This document shows positions 60,276-64,000 of a stretch of 64,000 nt of DNA, piece by piece; positions within the stretch are counted from its first letter, which is position 1, and each line of letters starts with the position of its first letter. This DNA is from Ascarosepion bandense (lineage: Eukaryota > Mollusca > Cephalopoda > Sepiida > Sepiidae): contig JBBBDQ010001154.1 of assembly GCA_037127315.1 (NCBI GenBank), forward strand, positions 124,001 to 188,000, read 5' to 3'. The notes under the pieces were generated by a model. It saw only the letters and a program-made list of their open reading frames with translations. It did no database searches and was not told the DNA's origin. The translations under genes were made by a program, and so were the position numbers.

Positions 60276-60793
60276 TCTTCATCTTCTCCTCCTCCTTCTC
60301 CTCTTTCATTTATGCTGTATAAACATTTCCTTCCTGGGTCCCAACCAGAGACTTAAGGTTAGAAATGTCTTCATGATATTTTTCCACCGATCATTAAAAA
60401 AACAAAACAAAGATCACACACATTCCACACAAATAAAGATCCTTGTTATGTTTGGTGTTGTAGGGATTGAATAAAAATACGAAATAAAATAAAAAACACG
60501 AAATAAAATAAAAATACAAAATAAAATAAAAAACACTAAATAAAATAAAAATACAAAATAAAATAAAAATACAAAATAAAATAAACATAAAAATCTCCCA
60601 GGAATCCTCTGATAGGAAAGACAATTTATGTATGTGCAAAAAGAGAGGCTTCCTGGCACCAGAAATAAACTCGATCTCTTTTTCTGTTGGATTTTGACTG
60701 ATAAAGACATGCTGACTGTTTGGGAAGGAATTTCTCCAACAAGAGGTCGTTGGAATCAAAAAATAAAATCAGTGTCCATACTGTCCCTCTAAT
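60276..60793. repeat. A-rich minisatellite and unassigned sequence
   Basis: 60474-60595 repeats AAATAAAATAAAAATAC-type units of about 18-35 bases. The remainder is unassigned. Confidence 0.6.
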
Positions 60794-60992
60794 GTTTTTT
60801 TTTTTTTTTTTAATCATCTCACCCCAAGCAAGGCATTCCACTGCCACTATTGCGCATGGGGCTACATAGGAGAAGGTAAAGAGAAGGAGTGGTTAGACAT
60901 AGGGAATGTCAGGAGGAAGGTGACAGATGAGTAAGGATAGGGAGGATGAGGGTTGGGCAGATGGGAAGAGTGTTTGATAGAATGGGAGCAGG

Positions 60993-63107
60993 TTAGTGTG
61001 TTAGGAGGTGTCTATTGACCTTACATTTAAACTCCTGGAGATTGTAGCCGTCGGGGAAGCAATCGTTTGGAAGAGAATTCCACAGTCGGGAAGTGCGAGG
61101 AAAGAAACTGTTGGAGTAGAAGTTACAGCTGCATTTTATTGGTTTCACTGTAAAAGGGTGGGATCTAGTTGCTAATCTAGCATCTCGTTCAAATTTGTAT
61201 TTAGGGGGCACTAGTGATCTAAGTTCATCGGAGCAGAAGCCGTGAAAGTATTTATAGAAGAGACACAGGGAAGCCATGTCGCGCCGGTGGGAGAGAGACT
61301 GCAGGCGATCTGTCAAGTCGGTACCTATCACATTACAGACCCTCCTCTGAACCTTATCGAGAAGCCCGAGGAGAACAGCAGAGACACCCAACCAGATATG
61401 GCAGCAGTATTCAATGCACGGGCAGATGGTAGATTTATAAATGTACAGGATAGATTTAGACGGAAAAAATTTCCGGGCCCTACACAGAGAACCAACTTTC
61501 ATAGCAGCGGATTTAGCAATGGATCCGATATAGTCATTCCATTTGAGGTCCGCTGAAAGTGTGAGACCAAGGAGGCACAGTGTTTTACTCTCTGGGAGGC
61601 AAGCCTGGTCCATGCTAATGGGAGGTAGGTGAGATTGTCGATGATGGTTAATTGAGAGTAGCTTCGTTTTAGAAGCATTAAAATTTACTAGCCATTTCTT
61701 ACCCCAGTCCAATATGGATTGGAGGTCTTTTTCAATCTCGGCTGCGAGGTTAGCTTTGACACCTACACCAGATTTTTGTAGGAGGCGAGAGTAAACTGTG
61801 GTGTCATCGGCGTACAAACCTATTTGGCCTCTTATGGAATCAGGGAGATCATTAATGTATATCAAGAAGAGTGTAGGACCTAAGATGGAGCCTTGAGGGA
61901 CACCTGCGTTTGTATAGTAGTTCTAAGAGGCATGTCCGTTTAATACCACCTTCATTGTGCGGTTAGAGAGGAATGACTGGATTAGTTCAAACAAATGTCC
62001 AGTTATACCATATCTCCGCAGTTTACATAGAAGGCCAGCATGCCAAACTCTGTTGAACGCCTTAGATATATCCAATGCAACGGTTCGAGCTTCGCCATTC
62101 CTGTCGAGTGCCTGGTATATGTACTCGGTGATGGTCGTTAGCATATCAGCAGTAGACCTGGTGAAGTGGAAACCATATTGCTTGTCCGAGAGAAGCCTGT
62201 GTGCTGTGAGATGCTGAACCACCTTGGCATTGATAATGGTTTCGAACACTTTGCCAAAGATCGGAAGAAGGCTGATAGGGCAGTAATTTGCAGGGTCAGA
62301 GGGTTCTCCAGTGTTTTTAAATATAGGAACTACAGAGGAAGATTTCCAACAGGCAGGAAAGCAGGAAGCAGATAGGCAGAGGTTGTAGAGCTTAGAAAGG
62401 ACAGAGGAGATTTCAGGGGCACATTTCTTTAAGACTATGGTTGGGATTCTGTCACCACCGCTCGCTTTGTGAGGGTCAAGTTTTAAGATTATCTTAGAGA
62501 CAAGCAAAGGTGTAATGTGGACATCATTCAGTTGTGCCTTGGTTCTAGGTGAGAAGTCGGGTGTAAAAACTCCAGACGAGTCCAGACTCGAATTGTTCGA
62601 GAATCTGCGGGCAAAGCATTCAGCCTTATCTGCTGGGGAGGTGAGGACCTCAAATTTGTTAATTAGTGGGGGTATTGTGGATTTGCTCTTGTTAAGTACT
62701 CTTTTACAGAGTCGCCAGTAGTCTTTAGAGCCGAATTTAGAGCATGCTATACGTTGCTTCATTCTGGCAGCAAACAACATCTTAGCTTCGTTAAGTATCC
62801 TTTTACACTTATTATGAGCTGAAGTGAAAAGGCGCCTGTTTTGGTCCGACGCGTAGTTATGATAGAGTCGGAAGAAATGATTCCGGTGGGCAATGGCAGC
62901 CAAGCAAGCGGGTGAGAACCATGGAGATGAATGAGATTTAAGCTGGAATTTCCTAGCAGGGATGAAGGCATCGATGCCAGCCTTAACCCAGGAGGAGACC
63001 TCGGATGCACATTCTTCGATGGGAAGACTAAAGATGTTGTTCCAAGGGATGTCACAGAGGAAGTCTCGGAACGAATCCCAGTCTGCTCTTTGATAGCAGT
63101 AGGATAT
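60993..63107 (-). pseudogene. LINE reverse transcriptase, one in-frame stop
   Basis: The RT region starts after the endonuclease frameshift and includes LDPHKASGGDRIPTIVLKKC, SDKQYGFHFTRSTADML, motif A LDISKAFNRVWH, motif B GVPQGSILGP and motif C YADD. The C-terminal part follows (CCHIWLGVSAVLLGLLDKVQ, RTSRLWNSLPNDCFPDGYN), ending LLTH and a stop at 60993-60995. A single TAG at 61923-61925, just before motif B, interrupts the frame. The catalytic aspartates of motifs A and C are intact. The near-intact state suggests a younger insertion than the other copies. It resembles Jockey/CR1-like RTs; the clade is inference. Confidence 0.88.
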
Positions 63108-63880
63108 TCTACTTGTCTGGGTTTCATGGGTCGGCGGGAGTGGAGTGAAATATTTACGGACACTACAGTGTGGTCAGAGTTTTCGAGTGGGCAGAGTTGT
63201 CTGGTAGTGCAAGAGTCTGGGATGGAAGTGAAGCAGAGGTCTAGAAGTGAGTCCCTTCTGTTAGGGTTGTCAGAGAAACACGTGGGGAAGTCCACTACTT
63301 GCGTAAGGGATTGGGTGATTGAAAAGTTCATGGTGTGGACACCAGCAGGGTCAGTGACAGTGTTCTTCAGCCACTTGGTGTGGTGGGCGTTAAAGTCACC
63401 AAACACGAATACATGGGCAGAGGGATGGGAAGAAATGGCTTTGTCAATATTGTCAGAAATGATGTCAAGTAACGAACAGTCAGGGGAGGAAGGAGAGCGG
63501 TAGAGAAAGAAGAGATAGCTAATCGAGCTGAGAAGTGAGAGGCGGAAGCACATGAAAGAATGATCTGGGGATTCAAAAGATGACACCCTAGCTAAGGGAA
63601 GGTGTTCGCTGACATAGACACCAAGCCCATGCATATGAACATTGGAGTCCTTCCTGAAGAGGGGAAGGTAGCCAGGAATGTAGAACTCAGATGAGGGGAT
63701 AGAAGGGTTAAGATTAGTTTCACATAGGGCTAATATATCAGGTGAGTTATTATGGAGGAATGAATCTACGCTGAGGAAGTTGGTGTGGATGCCGCGTATG
63801 TTAGTGAAAGAGATGCAGACAGGTTTGGGCATTTTCAAATGAGCTGGTTTAGTTTTGCTATTATGTTTGCTTTTTTCCAT
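63108..63880 (-). pseudogene. LINE AP-endonuclease domain
   Basis: From MEKSKHNSKTKPAHLKMPKP the frame runs into an APE (exonuclease III-like) domain: SFTNIRGIHTN, DILALCETNL (catalytic Glu), VFVFGDFNAHHTKW (Asp/Asn pair) and NSDHTVVSVNIS (SDH). The domain nicks target DNA to prime reverse transcription. A frameshift at about 63108, where the reading passes into the NRISYCYQ-like segment, separates it from the RT. All three catalytic motifs are present. Confidence 0.85.
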
Positions 63881-64000
63881 AGTGATTCAGTTAAGGAGAG
63901 GTCTTAGAATAGAATCAGTTGGTCAATCATTTGCAACTTGTGAAGGATGGAGACTGGCGCGGCCTACAACATAATGTGGCCTCGGGGTTGCCCACCGAAC

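Larger units (their letters stand above)
60794..64000 (-). mobile_element. APE-type LINE, longest copy, runs off the window
   Basis: The 3' end is at about 60794, with poly(A) and the tail GGGGTGAGATGATTAAAA. The element extends through RT and endonuclease to an ATG at 63878-63880 and 5' sequence up to the window edge. Any ORF1 would lie beyond base 64000. Six shorter copies of the family occur here. The tail contains AATAGTGGCAGTGGAATGCC, the variant also seen at 48.6 kb. Confidence 0.88.

Overview
This is a window of animal nuclear DNA: AT-rich, with spliced protein-coding exons, long introns and a dense mixture of retrotransposons, SINEs and DNA transposons. tRNA-headed SINEs with LINE-like tails, Penelope-like relics, Helitron-type elements and a calcium/calmodulin-dependent kinase gene with kilobase-scale introns all fit a mollusc. 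I favour a cephalopod, probably an octopus, but that is inference from repeat style and not a database match.

The only host gene I can establish is the 3' part of a CaMKI-type protein kinase gene on the minus strand. Four consecutive coding exons lie at 57899-58011, 50677-50755, 48938-49025 and 39672-39779. All have consensus splice sites and compatible phases, and they run from the end of the kinase domain through the autoinhibitory/calmodulin-binding region to the stop codon. The 5' exons lie beyond the right edge. The introns (about 7.1, 1.7 and 9.2 kb) are full of repeats. A short exon-like plus-strand reading frame at 42604-42802, of unknown identity, lies antisense inside the last intron.

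Left part (1-39 kb), region by region: a Helitron-type element, SINE and LINE nest (0.3-4 kb); a large imperfect inverted repeat with a SINE dimer at its centre (4.8-10 kb); a 176-bp tandem array (10.3-11.9 kb) running into a SINE-like tail; degraded LINEs (12-14.3 kb); palindromes and hammerhead-ribozyme-like motifs (16-21 kb); a decayed Penelope-like element with a GIY-YIG endonuclease relic (21-23.7 kb); a second Helitron-type copy and an RTE-like LINE end (24.5-25.3 kb); a dead Tc1/mariner transposase (26.0-26.8 kb); a possible solo LTR (27.9-28.6 kb); a 3.4-kb plain AT-rich stretch; and another SINE dimer and nested MITEs (32-34.4 kb).

Right part (39-64 kb): the kinase exons with intronic SINEs, two MITE families, a hAT-type element with target-site duplication, a TTAGGG-rich minisatellite, truncated LINEs, and a polypyrimidine minisatellite. 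At 59.0-60.1 kb a restriction-like-endonuclease LINE relic sits between (ATT)n tracts. At the right edge is an almost full-length APE-type LINE (60.8 kb to beyond the window).

How the parts relate: the non-coding SINE-B dimers share their 3' end with the LINE family seen in six other places, as expected if the LINE machinery mobilises the SINE. Several repeat families carry a hammerhead-like core (CTGANGA, stem, GAAA), matching what is known of Penelope-like elements, one of which is recognisable here. I found no novel gene system. The most interesting material is the recurring ribozyme-like motif, the microsatellite-flanked RLE element, and the inverted repeats in and near the kinase gene.
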